Shown here: positions 38,468 through 51,400 of the stretch, piece after piece | How positions within the stretch are numbered: the stretch's first letter is position 1 | Layout: each line of letters opens with the position of its first letter | From: Psoroptes ovis | Lineage: Eukaryota > Arthropoda > Arachnida > Sarcoptiformes > Psoroptidae | NCBI GenBank assembly: GCA_002943765.1 | Contig: PQWQ01000001.1 | Coordinates: forward strand, 558,001-622,000 | Reading direction: 5' to 3' | Length of the DNA: 64,000 bases | Position numbers and translations under genes: made by a program | The notes under the pieces: generated by a model | Told to the model about the DNA's origin: nothing | Databases searched by the model: none | The model's input: only the letters and a program-made list of their open reading frames with translations

Positions 38468-38612
38468 CAAGGGAACATTGCAAACTGCCGGATCGGGATC
38501 GAGATAATTCTTGTATCATTTATTAGGGTATGCCTTGGCATAACTATTTCGAGGGGTCTTAGCTGCCACCTCTTTATCAGTGAGCGTGAGGGGGCGAAAA
38601 GAAGTGCATGAG
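38468..38612 (+). repeat. Left 145-bp TIR of the Tc5-like element
   Basis: Matches the reverse complement of 40886-41030 at 144 of 145 positions (a single A/C difference at about position 15). It includes the last 11 codons and stop of the transposase. Confidence 0.9.
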
Positions 38613-40082
38613 GCAAAGAGGCTTTTTACAGTAACCGCATTGAATAAAAGCCGAAACATTGCAGTCGATCGAACATTTTTCGTCCAAAACATCAAAGAGA
38701 ACCTTATCGATCGGGTCAAACATCGGGCAGTCGACAGGAAAGCCAGATTTTTTCCATGCAAACAAGATCATAGTGTTGAATACCGGGGCTCTGAACTGAT
38801 TCCAAATTAGAGAGTGAGCGACGATAACTGTTTTTCGATCATGTAGAACAACTGGAAGATCGTCGAGGATGATTCGCTCAGTGAACCTTTTCATAAAGTC
38901 TTTCCACTGATGGAAAAAATATACGTCTAATGGCTGAAGGAAAGATGTCGAGCCTTCTGGCAGCATCCTTATTGTGATTTCTTTGCCTTCGATTTCGAAT
39001 AGATCTGCGGCCTTGTGAGAAGAAAAGGAATCAATAACGAGACACGCTTTTTCTTCAACGACGGCATTAAGACATTGGTCTGCCCACTCTTTCAAGATCG
39101 ATTTCTCGACTTTGCCTGATTTGCTACAAGTGATAAATACTCCTGGTATTCTTGGCAATGATGCAGCTACTCTTGGTCCGAATTTGCCGCTTGGTTCTTG
39201 CAAGACGATCATTAACCGTGGAAGAAGTTTTCCTGCCATCGATATCATTGGCTGAATAGTGTAAGAATGTGTCAAAGAAGAAGATGAACGAGCGGCATCT
39301 AAAGTATCTCTTTCTCCTTCGAACGATAACGTCCTGTTACCATGCATCTCGTATTGATAGCCAGACTGATCAGTATTGATAATCTGCTCCGGCGAAAAGT
39401 TCGGAACTATTTCCTCATTGAAATCGTGGAGAAACTCGACGCCTTTGTTTTCTATTTCCTCTTTGTCCCTTTGCTGTTTCATTGTGACGAATTTGGTAAT
39501 TTTACGAGAAACGATTTTGTTTCTCTTTTTAAATTCATAAATCCATGAACTCGAAGCCCTGAAGTCAACCAATTGAAGTCGTCTAGCCTCTTCGAGCGCC
39601 CATCTACGGAGATCCCGGTCATGAATAGTTGAGTTATTAGCCCTTGCCGAGGTGAACATTGTCCAGCAGTGAGATGATATCTTCGCATACTTTTCACGAT
39701 TTGTGCCCATTTTCTCCAAATATCGTCGGAAATTCGTCAAGTACTTGTCATGTTTTACCCTCCTGAACATATGTTGCACGGATGAAAATGAATGTCCTTC
39801 GTCTTTATACTTCAATACTCTTTCAATGTACTCGTATGTAAAGAATTCCGTCGGCGCTTGCAGTGGTTCGAAGGTGGTGACGTACTCAATTTCATCTTCA
39901 GACGGATCAGGTAAAAGCTCCTCGTCTTCGATCATTTCGTAGTTCGAAGCCTCTTCGATTTTTCTTATCAAACCTAAAATGCTCCTCGAAAGCTCTTTTT
40001 CGGCTTCGTTTGCCTCACGAGATGGTCTTGGGATATTTATCTTTCGAAGTTCCTCTAATAATGATCCACAATTAATGTTCAT
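38577..40082 (-). CDS. Tc5-like DDD transposase with CENP-B-type DNA-binding region
   Basis: 501 residues from the ATG at 40082-40080; the frame stays open 27 nt upstream but with no earlier ATG. Residues about 80-200 form helix-turn-helix and CENP-B-type DNA-binding segments (FRASSSWIYEFKKRNKI). The DDE_1-type catalytic core shows NTDQSG (D238), LVIDSFSSHK (D351) and LQPLD (D386); 34 residues separate the last two, and the third acid is D as in pogo-like enzymes. The C-terminus (C470, C474, C482, C485, C490, H493, H499, H501) resembles the cysteine-rich Tc5 C-terminal domain, likely metal-binding. It would bind the TIRs and catalyse cut-and-paste transposition. The frame is intact. The alternative of a domesticated CENP-B/jerky-like gene is unlikely because the TIRs and target duplication are intact. 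Confidence 0.9.
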   Translation of the reverse strand: MNINCGSLLEELRKINIPRPSREANEAEKELSRSILGLIRKIEEASNYEMIEDEELLPDPSEDEIEYVTTFEPLQAPTEFFTYEYIERVLKYKDEGHSFSSVQHMFRRVKHDKYLTNFRRYLEKMGTNREKYAKISSHCWTMFTSARANNSTIHDRDLRRWALEEARRLQLVDFRASSSWIYEFKKRNKIVSRKITKFVTMKQQRDKEEIENKGVEFLHDFNEEIVPNFSPEQIINTDQSGYQYEMHGNRTLSFEGERDTLDAARSSSSLTHSYTIQPMISMAGKLLPRLMIVLQEPSGKFGPRVAASLPRIPGVFITCSKSGKVEKSILKEWADQCLNAVVEEKACLVIDSFSSHKAADLFEIEGKEITIRMLPEGSTSFLQPLDVYFFHQWKDFMKRFTERIILDDLPVVLHDRKTVIVAHSLIWNQFRAPVFNTMILFAWKKSGFPVDCPMFDPIDKVLFDVLDEKCSIDCNVSAFIQCGYCKKPLCLMHFFSPPHAH

Positions 40083-40885
40083 TGTGTAAGTCACTTTGCC
40101 GAAGTTCAAACACTAAAGTGTCGTGCGAAATTCAAAACAATGGACGACTTTTATTTGAACCAAAATTGTACTTTTATTTCTGATTAAAGTTTACAAATGA
40201 ATATTATAAATTTAAATCAAATACAAAATGATGACTTACAATTCTTTGTGATAAAGGGAATTTGGATTAATTTTGAAACAGATGAAAAATTTTAAATCAA
40301 TTATACACAACACAGAGGAAAATTCAAATGGATGATATAGCAATTGACAGTACAATGGTTTTTATATGAAATCAAAATTAACAGAAATTTCTGGAAATGT
40401 TCAGAAACCAATGGAATAGAAATTTATAGCAATCAAGGAAACACGTGGAATTTTTCGATGATTTTCAGGAAGATTTTTTACAAACAATTTTTCCATAAAT
40501 TTTCTGCACCATTTCTGAAATTTCACGACACTAAAGGGTGTTTCACTGTGGACTGTTCAAAGGAAGATAAGTGAATGATGAACATTGACTGTTGATAAAT
40601 TGTAATCATATAAGATTCTCATAAGCATCATAAGGTGAGAGATGGATCTTCAATCGAAAAATGGTCAGTGATCAAGAGATGGCGATCAGACTTACCTCTG
40701 CCGCTTGTGAGAATCTTATATGACTTCAATTTATCAACAGCCAATGTTCATCATTCACTTACTTGTCTTGCAGGTAGCTTGATTGAAACACTCTTTATTA
40801 AATGATCAGCACGAACGACAATATGAAAATGAGTCGATTCAACTATAAACTAGGGCCCAGATAAGAACAATTTTTCACTTAAAAA
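40083..40885 (-). other. Noncoding 5' region of the Tc5-like element
   Basis: About 800 bp between the transposase start and the right TIR. It should carry the transposase promoter. It includes the diverged inverted repeat at 40527-40797; no other coding frame is credible. Confidence 0.6.
40527..40797. repeat. Internal ~100-bp inverted repeat in the Tc5-like element
   Basis: 40527-40626 and 40698-40797 are imperfect reverse complements. The best blocks are AAGTGAATGATGAACATTG, CTGTTGATAAATTG and ATATAAGATTCTCA, with a loop of about 70 bp. The outer parts of the arms (around AGGTGTTTCA-like sequence) are more diverged. It could be internal transposase-binding sites, a regulatory hairpin, or a nested older foldback element. 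Confidence 0.75.
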
Positions 40886-41030
40886 CTCATGCACTTCTTT
40901 TCGCCCCCTCACGCTCACTGATAAAGAGGTGGCAGCTAAGACCCCTCGAAATAGTTATGCCAAGGCATACCCTAATAAATGATACAAGAATTATCTCGAT
41001 CCCGATCCGGCAGTTGGCAATGTTCCCTTG
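40886..41030 (-). repeat. Right 145-bp TIR of the Tc5-like element
   Basis: Reverse complement of 38468-38612 with one mismatch; the outer end reads GTTCCCTTG followed by the TAA target copy. Confidence 0.9.
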
Positions 41031-44000
41031 TAAGAACAAACAAACAAAACAAAGAAAAAACAATTTTATTTCATTTCATTTCTTTGAAATCTTAGTTTTT
41101 TTTTTCATAGAAATTCAATGGAAAAAGACAAAGCAAAGCCAAAATGAAATAATGTTTCATTGAACAAGAAAATACATTAGAAATGAATTTCAATAGAGAA
41201 TGACAGAAGAAAATAATTGAAATTTTCAAATGAATGATCGAAAGAGAGAGAGAGAGAAATCAGTTATTTGTGAAAAGATGCAAGAGAACATTTGCCACAA
41301 CAGACTGCCCGACGATATTTGGCAGAAATAATTATGGAGAAACGTCTGTGTGTTTGGCTGTACGATTGTGTTTGATGATTCAACAACAACAATCGAAAAT
41401 AGCAACAGGTTCAAGCAAAGTGTTTTGAAAAAAAAACTTGGTAATGAGTAATATGGTTTAAGAGATTTTTCTTTTCTTGATGAGAATAAAATGAATGAAT
41501 GAAACTTTGAATGTAATCTAACTGTGTAAATAACTGTAAATTGTGAATGAATCAGAAATAGACAAATAAATGATTTCTTCAATTCAATGATACAAGTCAA
41601 GTCAAGCTTAATACGAAATACGAAAACTGTTCATTGCTCGTTGTTGTTGCTGCTGCTGTAGCTGTTTGTTTGTCCAACAATGAATTTAATTGTAGAAACA
41701 AATGAATCAATGGTCAAAATTCGCTCATTTCGTTTCTTTTCTTTTCAAATTTGTTTTCAGAGCTTTTTTAGGACCGAAATTCAGAATTCAGTTTGTTTTA
41801 TGGACAAATGAAATCAGTCAGAAATCGAATGAGATTCGGTAAAAACTGGAAATCAAAGTGACCATAAACTAAAACTGAACAGAAAAAATAAACTGATTCC
41901 AAAAACCAATCAACACATTGATTCATTATTTATTCGACTGTCAATCAAAAACACATTTTCAAATAGAATTTTTCGATAAATCAATCAATCAATCAAACAC
42001 GATTTTCAATCGATCAGATCATTCATTGAATCTATGATGAAAAAGTCTTCCATTCTATCTTAGTATAACCCAATAAAAAACCGAAAAAAACATGAAGAAA
42101 ACAAAAACATGTTTCAATCAAACAAACATGCAACACATTAAACCTACTTATTTCAAACAAAAATATCGCAAAATGAAATAAAACAACAGAAACAGCAACA
42201 AAAAACAGCAAAAAACAGTCGAACAAATAATGGAGGAAAAAATCGGTAGATTTAACCGATATATGAACAGATATCGAAAAAGAAATGGACACAAATGCCT
42301 CATGTATTTGGCTGAAAAATATTGCTGCATTATCATCACATCTACGATGTATCAAGAAAAGCATACATGAATCAATGGAGTAAATGGGCATCAATAAGTG
42401 AAAAATGGAATGAAATGAAATGAAAAACATTTTTGAGAGTATTATTACCCGAAAATAACAATCCAATATTTGGCTAGAAACATGAAAAATACATGGAAAT
42501 AAACAAAATAAATGAAAATAAAAAGTGAAACAACAACAACAACAAGAAATTATTTTTACACCATTGAAACTATTCAATTCAATCATCAAAAATCTATGGA
42601 AATGAATAAAATACATTTAACCAGAAACATTCACCATAAATCAACGATGAAAATAAAAGCCAATCGATTGATTCAATGATCATGTATTTTTTTTGTATTG
42701 AATCGTTATCATCGATTCAATGGATGAAAATAACATGAACATCGAAACAATGATTGTTTGTTCTATTTCTTGCTTGTAGGCTGATGTCGATTAAATACAC
42801 TAAACATTTTCTCCAACATTTTTCAATTATTTTCATTCATTTTCAGCCAAGAAAAATTCATGATTCAAGAAAAACAAATCCAACAAACTCAAATTCAAAA
42901 GGAAAAAAATCATGATTCAACGTTTCTGAAGCTGCTGCTGCTCTATTACCATTGTTGCTGTTGCTAATGTTTCTGTTGTTGGTGGTGCATTGGAATATAT
43001 CAATTCCCACACATATTCGTAGTTGTAAATTATTTGAAAAAATAAAAATAAAAGATAAATAGAAAAATATAAAATAAATAAATTGTAATAAACACACAAT
43101 ACAAAAAAAAAAACTTGATGTTGGTTGGTTGGTTGGTGGTTGGATGGATGGAATGGATAGAAAAAACACCAGAAAAAAAATAGAAATAAAATAGAATAAA
43201 ACATTTAAAATTCATCGGGAAAAAAAATGAAGAAATTGAAAAATTGGTAAAATCTAGGACACAAGACACAATCATACATATATACAGGTAAAACAACATA
43301 AACAAGTAGAGTAAAGTAATCATTCATACGAATAAATGTAAAATGAAGAAAACGACGAGAATCAAAAAAACATAAAAATGGGCACCTGTCAAGACCAGTT
43401 GACCGGGTATTAAATGATACGAATACAATGATATAATATTACAATGGTAAAATAACATGAAAATGGGTACAAGTTGGCGCCATTCATTCATTCAATTTTC
43501 AATTTCATCGTTCCATTCATTTGTTCATTTTTTTGAAAATTATTTCAATGAATTAATGAATAATTTCTCTTGTTTATTATTATTGTTATTGTTGCCTATT
43601 GCAGGTGTTTTGTTACAATTATCATTCAATTAAATGATAATAGAATGAATGATTTTTTAAAAAAAAATATCAAATTTTTTCAAATTTGACATATGGAACA
43701 AAAATGATAAAATCAGAGTAATGAAATTACAAATTGAAAAAAATAAAAAATAAATTCGATTGAATTTATTTCATTTTGAAAAATTGATAACCGATTTCCA
43801 TTATTTACAAGTATTAAATATTGAAGATTTAAACTTTAAAATTGAAATTGGCGCATTTTTCTCAAAGCAAATTCATTTCATCTCACATAGATGGATCAGA
43901 ATTTTTAAAATTGTTAAAGATTAAATTGGATTTTTTAAGTTAAAAATTAATTTATTGTTATCCAAGAGAAATTGATGCCCGAACTGTTGAATAATTGTAT

Positions 44001-47000
44001 CATTGTTGCATTATTATTAAAATTATCATTATTGTTATCACCATTGATTATCATCGATAATAAAAGATAAAATCTAATCATTCATTCATTCATTCATTCA
44101 TTCAAATCTTTGAATTTCCCTCTGGTGCCTCGGATAAATCTAAATCCAATTTTGCTCGAATTAAATTCAAAAATAATTTAAATCAAACAATAAAGGTTCA
44201 AAGATGAAATGAAATCAAAATCTTTTTTTTGTTGTTTCTTTCTTTCTTTTTTTCTAATTCAAAACAACACATGATACACACAGACATTCAGTTTTCAATT
44301 TAAAAACATTTCTTCACATTTTTGAGCATTTGGATATGTTTGATTTGATTTCAAATGAGAAACATCAACATGGATATTTGAAATAAAACTTAACAACAAG
44401 GAAAATGAAATTGATGCGGAAGCAATGAACGAATAAACATAATAACAAGCAAAACATACACATCTTTATTTGATTTTTTTTCATTTCATTTGATTTCATT
44501 TGATTTGAATTTGATTATGAATATTTCTATGCCTGAATGAATGAATGGGCATATACCTGTGATTTCAAATAAAATTTTGTAAAATGAAAAAAATAAGAAA
44601 ATGAAGCCGAAGCACACAGTTATTGACATGCGACAAAAATGAAATGATCGGATGATGATAATCGAATCATCATCCATCGATTTATATGAATAATGTCATA
44701 AGTGATGAAAAAAAGCTGCGGGATAATCAAAATGATGTACAAAGATGTTCAATGATGATAATAATATGACGACGACGATTTAGAAAAATGATGACAATTT
44801 AACGATGATAACGATTTAAATGGTTAAACTGAAAAACTCGGGTTTTGGATCATTAAAAATCAATGAAATTTCAAATTTTGAAGACAAATACATTTTTTGA
44901 TGGCGAAGAAGAAGACATTTGGAAATTGTCACCAGTAATATTTCATAGATGACAAATTTCGTCTTCATCTTCTCCTTTAAAAATTATCAAATCAGGTCAA
45001 TTCAATGTGGTATGAGTGAAATGAATGAAACTATTCATTGGACACACTGCATGATTATTGGCCATATACCTATGAAATTATGGCTATGTGCAGAGGCACA
45101 TGTATGACTATATGTGTGATAATTATGTTTGAAAAATAAAAAATAAATCAAATCTGATTTCGGAAAAAAAATTGTCGGCTACAGTCAAAGATTTTTCAAG
45201 CAAATTTCAAATCATAATTCATAATTTCTTGAATTTATAGTCAAATGTACATTTTACAGTCAATGGCTTTGTTGGTGACTATAAGTCGAAGAAAAAATCA
45301 AGATTGTGGCGCTCATTGAGCACCTGTTGAATGCAAAGTGTTGAATTATTTGAAATTTTATTGAAAAAATAATTTTTTTGAATTCATTGAAAAATGAATT
45401 CTTTCGCCTAATTCATTCATTTTTTGACTTTTGAAAATTCAAATTGAAATATTAATGATGATTTTAGACATTGAAAGAAATGATTAACCTGATTATTCAA
45501 TCGAATCTGCTTGGAATTGAATTATTCAACATTGAAGCACACGTTTTTACAATGAATTTGATTGAAATTTATTTTTTCATTCATTCATTCATTCATCACA
45601 TAATTATCAACTTATACCAGAGTTATGTATCATTATCATTAAATTACTGATAATGGAAGGAAAAATATCTTCATTTTTTCATTATCCTAAATGAAATAAT
45701 AATTGAATTGAACTTGATTGAATCATCAGATTCAATGTTTCAACTATTCAAATTATGTATTCAAATTGAATTGTTCAAATTGATTGAATTTTGAAATGAA
45801 ATTTTCTTATCTTCTTGAAAATTTCCCAAAAAAATTCAAAATTTAAATTCGAAACATTTCAAAAGCATTTTAAACATTTTGAATTAAAAAATCTTCAATC
45901 CATCAGTGTCGATCAATGATCAACAGGTTATAAATGATGATTATTTGAATGTATTTTTCATTTTATTTTGGATTTTGTAGCATTTTTCAATCATGTTTTC
46001 ACTGTCTTTCATCAGCCACAAGAGAAGCACTAGAAATTCATTTTATTCATTTTGAATTTTCCATTTCAATTTCAATTCGGAACCACTTGAATACACACAG
46101 ACAGACACAATTCACATACACACGAAACGAATTGAAACGAAAATATCCAAAACAACAAGGAGAAAAATCATTCATTTCAACGTATGAAGATAGGTTCAAA
46201 AATAAAAAATAAACTATTTTTAATATAGGAAATACTTATCATTTATAAATTTGAAATTTATGATAAAAATAATAGAAATATGAATGAATGAATAAATAAA
46301 TAAAATGAATGGAAACACACACATATTTACATATGATTTCAATTTTTGTAAATTTTAGATCACGAATTTGTATTTATTATGATTCAAATTATGTTATATA
46401 TATTTAAAACAATTGAAACAAGTGTATCAAACAAACATAGTAAAATTGCTATCATAATTATTTTGAAATAATTATCATTCCTTCTCAAAAGCACAGAAAA
46501 TTTTCTTAGAATGATCATGTCCAAATAATCTCATCTAATGAAACAATGTATTTCTACGGGAAAAAACGAATGTATAATTCCATATTTTGAATTAATACAA
46601 ATGAAATGAACACAATCTTTGAGCTCGATTGTTAGGTATTCATTCCTCAATTATGAGCGAAAGATTGAAATGTTTTCGGATTTGAAATGAATGAAATATT
46701 TGAATCGAGCTTGTATATACATGACTTGTAATTATAATTATAATTTCAAAGAATAAAAATGATGAATGAGCTCGGACACGCATAAAACAAATTTAAAAAT
46801 TGAAATTAATTCAAAAATTTTGAAAAAAAAATTCAAAAAAATAAAAACAATGAAAATTTCTCGAAAAATATTTCATCAAATTATAGCATTTTACACCGTT
46901 ATTTCACATATATTTTTCACTGAAAAATCAAACATGATGGAAATTTCATACAACAATATGACTTTAATTATGTCAAAAAATATCCAATTTCTAATTCATT

Positions 47001-48115
47001 TTCATTCAAAAATATAATCACCATCATCATGATAATCATGATGATAATGATCAAAAAATGTGAATACACAATTAAAATGATGATTATAAAAATATTTATA
47101 ATTATAATAAAACAATTAAATGCATACGACTTGTATGAAAATCTATGAATAAATGATGTAAAAATAAAAATAAAAATAAAATCAAACGAAATCAAATAAA
47201 AATCAGTGATCAATCTAATTGATCGATTGTTTGATTATTTTTTGCTCACTTTTATCTATCAATCTTTACAATTTATACGATTTTTTCCGATTTATTTATT
47301 TATTTAATCATTCATTCATTTAAATTCACTTGTTTATTTGATTTTTTTCTCGATTTATTCATCATTAAATTGACCATTCATTTTTTTCGATGTGAATTTA
47401 TTATTGATCAATCAATGAATTGAATGATTTTCATTGGAAAGGAAAATTGTGTCCAAGAAAAATAAAAATGGCACCCATTGATGATTAATAAGATAAAAAT
47501 AGAGATTCAAATGAGGCCAAATATCTAATGATTGTGATTAAAAGATTTGGGAGACGATCATTAATCGATATGATCACCAATCGATCGATTAAACAAAATA
47601 AATCTGTGTCTTCAGACTTAATGATTTGATTGATCAATTTCAATCATTTAAATCGAATGAAATGAATCAAGTTCATCATCATCATAATCGACGTATTTGA
47701 CTGGTAATTATCATGACTATTTGAGATTTGCATCAACATTTTTACAATCCACTCAAAGGTGTTGTAATTGTTGTTGTCGTTGTTGCTTGGAGTGTCATGT
47801 TCAAGCATACAAAGACACACACCAACCAACCAAGCAACCAAACAACACATACAAATGTGACAATGTCAATGATTAATGTTTGACATGCGAAATAATATGA
47901 ATAAATTACCATGAAAATAAATGAATGAAGCAATGGACAATGGTTTTTAATTTGAAAAATTGCCATTTTTTTGCGAATTATTTTCGTATATAAAGTGTTA
48001 TTATCATCATCAACATAAGCTTCAGTATTATCATTATTTCGACTAATTCATCATGAATGAATGTTGTTGTATGTTGTATTATTATCATCATTATTTTTGG
48101 GCATCTCTCGAATTT

Positions 48116-48161
48116 CTGGCCATTTTTACGCCATTTCTTTTTATGGCGTAAAAATGGCCAG
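48116..48161. repeat. Perfect 19-bp inverted repeat with 8-nt loop
   Basis: CTGGCCATTTTTACGCCAT is followed after 8 bases by its exact reverse complement ending TGGCCAG. The stem is far more G+C-rich than its surroundings. There is no run of T typical of a bacterial terminator, and it is short for an animal microRNA precursor. It could be a tiny foldback element. Confidence 0.85.
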
Positions 48162-48430
48162 CTCAATCATTCTTCAACATTCGAACCGAAAAAACAGAAA
48201 GAGAATGAAAATGATGCTGACCATGTCCAAAAAAATGAGTGGAAAAAAAACAATCATTATCATCAAAGATGATGTTGATCATCATCATCGTCTTGGTCTT
48301 CAAAGGATAAAAATAGTAACCAAAATAATAAAATCCATGAAATAATAAAAATAAAAGAAAATATATTACAAGCAATTAACAATCGTACATCAATTTTTAT
48401 TTCGATTTTTTTTTTGTTTTAATTTTTGTA

Positions 48431-48458
48431 TCATCATCATCATCATCATCATCATCAT
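48431..48458 (+). repeat. (TCA)n microsatellite
   Basis: Nine uninterrupted TCA units, continuing imperfectly to about 48470. Noncoding. Confidence 0.9.
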
Positions 48459-51400
48459 AATCATCATCATTTTTATTATATTATAATAATGTTAACAATA
48501 ATAATAACGATAATAATTGTCATCAATCATTTGTGAATGTAACGAAAACAAAAATATTAAAAAATGATTCAAATGAAACACAAAATACATGATAATAATA
48601 CTAATAATAATTTTAAAAATATATTACACAGATACACAGAGACACACACATTCAAACATGGAAACAAATTTAGATCAGAAATGAACAATCAGACAATATT
48701 TATAAAAAGATTTAATGGACATTGGTGTAATTATGTGACAAACACTAAACGATATCATTGTCAAAGGGTTAAAAAATAAATGTGATAAAATTAGATTCAG
48801 TTGAAATGAATGGAACATTGAATGAATGATATACGAGGGCATATATACAAACAACATTAATGTTACACAAAGAGGGATTAGGATAGAACAACAGCACTGA
48901 TTTGATTCAGTTGTTTCACTGAATTTCAATTGAATATAAGCGCAATGGAACAAGGATTTGTTTTAGAAAAATCGAAAAAAAAATACTCAAAATTATTATT
49001 ATTGTAGCATAACCCTTTTGGCAATTTTTGTGTTTTTGTATTTGAGAAAAAATTTTCCAATCATTCAACAACAACATCGATCAATCAATCAATCGATTTG
49101 GAGATTTATTTTTTTTCTACTTTTTATCTCGGGCAAAATTCAAAGTTTCAAAATTTTCATTGAAATTACAATTGAAATTATGCCGAACAACTTCTTACAA
49201 ACATGTACAATGGAATGACTTGTTGTTGTATTTCATACGGATATTTCATTTCAAATTATTATCATTATTTCATTCGTAATTTTTCGCTCAATAACAAATA
49301 CATGTGAGAATTAAGAAAAAAAGTAATGACACGACAAGAAAAAAGTCTTAATTAAATGAATTAACAGAAATGAAATGAAATACAAATAACAAAATACGAT
49401 TTAAATATAATTATTATTATAACCAGGAAACAACAGACTGACATATCAAATGACACATAATAACATTAATAATACAAATACAATAAAAATGATACATAAT
49501 TATCAAAAATTATCGTCAATAATAAACAAAGTAAAAGTATTTTATTTTTTTATGTTTGTTTTTATTTGTTTTCTTATGAAATTATCATTTAACATTATCT
49601 TTATCAGTATTTATTATTACGATTAAGTAATAAATGAGGGAATCGAGGCAAAAAAATGAAAACATTTCATAATAATTCATAATGAAATGGTCATTATATT
49701 TACATTCGTCATATTGATTATTTTTGATATCTGAATTTTGTTCATTGAAAATCAATATGATTGATTGATTGCGATTGAAATTGATTGATTTGGATGTTGA
49801 TCGAATGAATGATTGATCAGATGTGGATCGAAAATTCCAAATGAATGATTGATCGATGATAACTTTGGATTTGGGAGAATTGAAAGGATCGAAAGGATTG
49901 CGTCAGTTTTCAAAAATAAAGATTATTCTCATCTATCCATTCATTCATTCATTCATTTATTTTTATTTCATTTTTCTGAAATTTTGAATCACCTAACAAA
50001 TAACAAAATAAACTAACCTGTTTTTTATTATGAATAAAAAATATTTATTTGAATATTTAAAATATGGTCATTTCATTATAATAATTTATTTTTTTGACTC
50101 ATAAATTTTGAAAAAAATGAAAATGAAAATCACATAAATAAATAGTTTATGTTGTTGTTGCATATGGGTGCTTATGATGCAGGTATTTGAATTGCTACTT
50201 TTTTTTAATGATTGTTGATTGTATGATTATAATCATCAAAATGATAAATAATCATCAAACAAAATGGTCATACAAATAAACAGACAAATGAACAAACGTG
50301 ATTTGAATGTAGCTTTGAACACATGGACAACATATACCAATGGTAGACAAGAAACATCGAAATTAAATGCATTCAAACTAAATTTTAAAAGAGTAAATGA
50401 AAAAAAAATTGTACCAACCTAAACACGATGCAAAATTAAACTAAATTCTAAAACAATGAACAGTCTGAACCGCATGTAATACATGAAATAGATAATACAA
50501 ATATCATTGATGGATGATATAATCGAATTCGATGGTAGTAATTCATGCATATGAACAAAATGTGAATAGATGATAATCGTACGACATGATCATTGATTGA
50601 TAATCATTTCATATTGATATGTAAAATGAAAATGAATAAAAAATAAACTTTTCGTATAAACGATTTTCAAAAAAAAAAAAAAACATAATTTTTTCGTTTC
50701 ATATTTGAAAACATGGAAACAAATTCAAAAATTGAACGTAATATAAACGTCGAAAATGATGCTGATGAATTCATTTCGAAGCTGTTTTCATGTTCAAAAC
50801 AAATGAATCATCGGTGAATTTTTTCAATTTGTTCAATTCGATCATTGCTGATGCTGCTGTGGTTGTTCTTAGGCAACAAAACAATAGAGACAGAAAACCC
50901 TTTGAGATTATCTCTGTGTGAAAAACAAAATTAAAAACAAAAATTTCTCATGACACAAAAAAAGGATGTGAAAAATATTGGATGTAATGTTTGATGAGAA
51001 TCGAAAATAAATCATAACAATGAGATCATCGGAATATGGTAGGCCTGTGTTGTTATGGCCAAAAAATAGATCTTATCAATCAGAAAAAAAATCTCATCAA
51101 AATCAAATTGAAATTGATTCAATCGATCGTACTCGTTTAATTTAATGGGAAAAAACGATTCATTAATCAAATTTATTGATTGATTCAATTTATGATTAAT
51201 TATTCAAAATAATTATTCACAAAAATACACATGAATACTAATTAACAAAAATCATTATACTCATTATGCAAAAATCACAATTCCAGCTCAAATCATAATT
51301 CATCAATCATCATCATTATGATGACCACAATTAAGAATGAAAATATTCATATTTTTGCCTTAAATGATAATGGTTAAATCATGCAAATCATCATACAAAT

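Larger units (their letters stand above)
38468..41030 (-). mobile_element. Complete Tc5-like (pogo/Tc1-mariner superfamily) DNA transposon
   Basis: 2,563 bp bounded by 145-bp terminal inverted repeats that differ at one position in my reading and begin CAAGGGAAC. TAA flanks both ends (38465-38467 and 41031-41033), which fits the TNA target duplication of C. elegans Tc5. One intact transposase gene on the - strand occupies the left 60%; the right 800 bp is noncoding and includes a large internal inverted repeat. Open frame, near-identical TIRs and intact target duplication indicate a young, possibly autonomous copy. Confidence 0.9.

Noticed and set aside
38577..40082. Domesticated CENP-B or jerky-like host gene
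   Set aside because: Flanked by near-identical TIRs and a TAA target duplication, so it is a mobile-element gene.
41226..41600. 124-codon reading frame on the - strand
   Set aside because: Low-complexity hydrophobic translation next to a transposon; no motif or gene context.
42032..42616. 194-codon reading frame on the - strand
   Set aside because: Phe/Cys/Ile/Ser-rich translation of AT-rich simple sequence, no domain, no splice context, no similarity I recognise.
46766..47017. 83-codon + strand frame, Lys/Ile-rich
   Set aside because: AT-driven composition and no neighbouring exon or motif.
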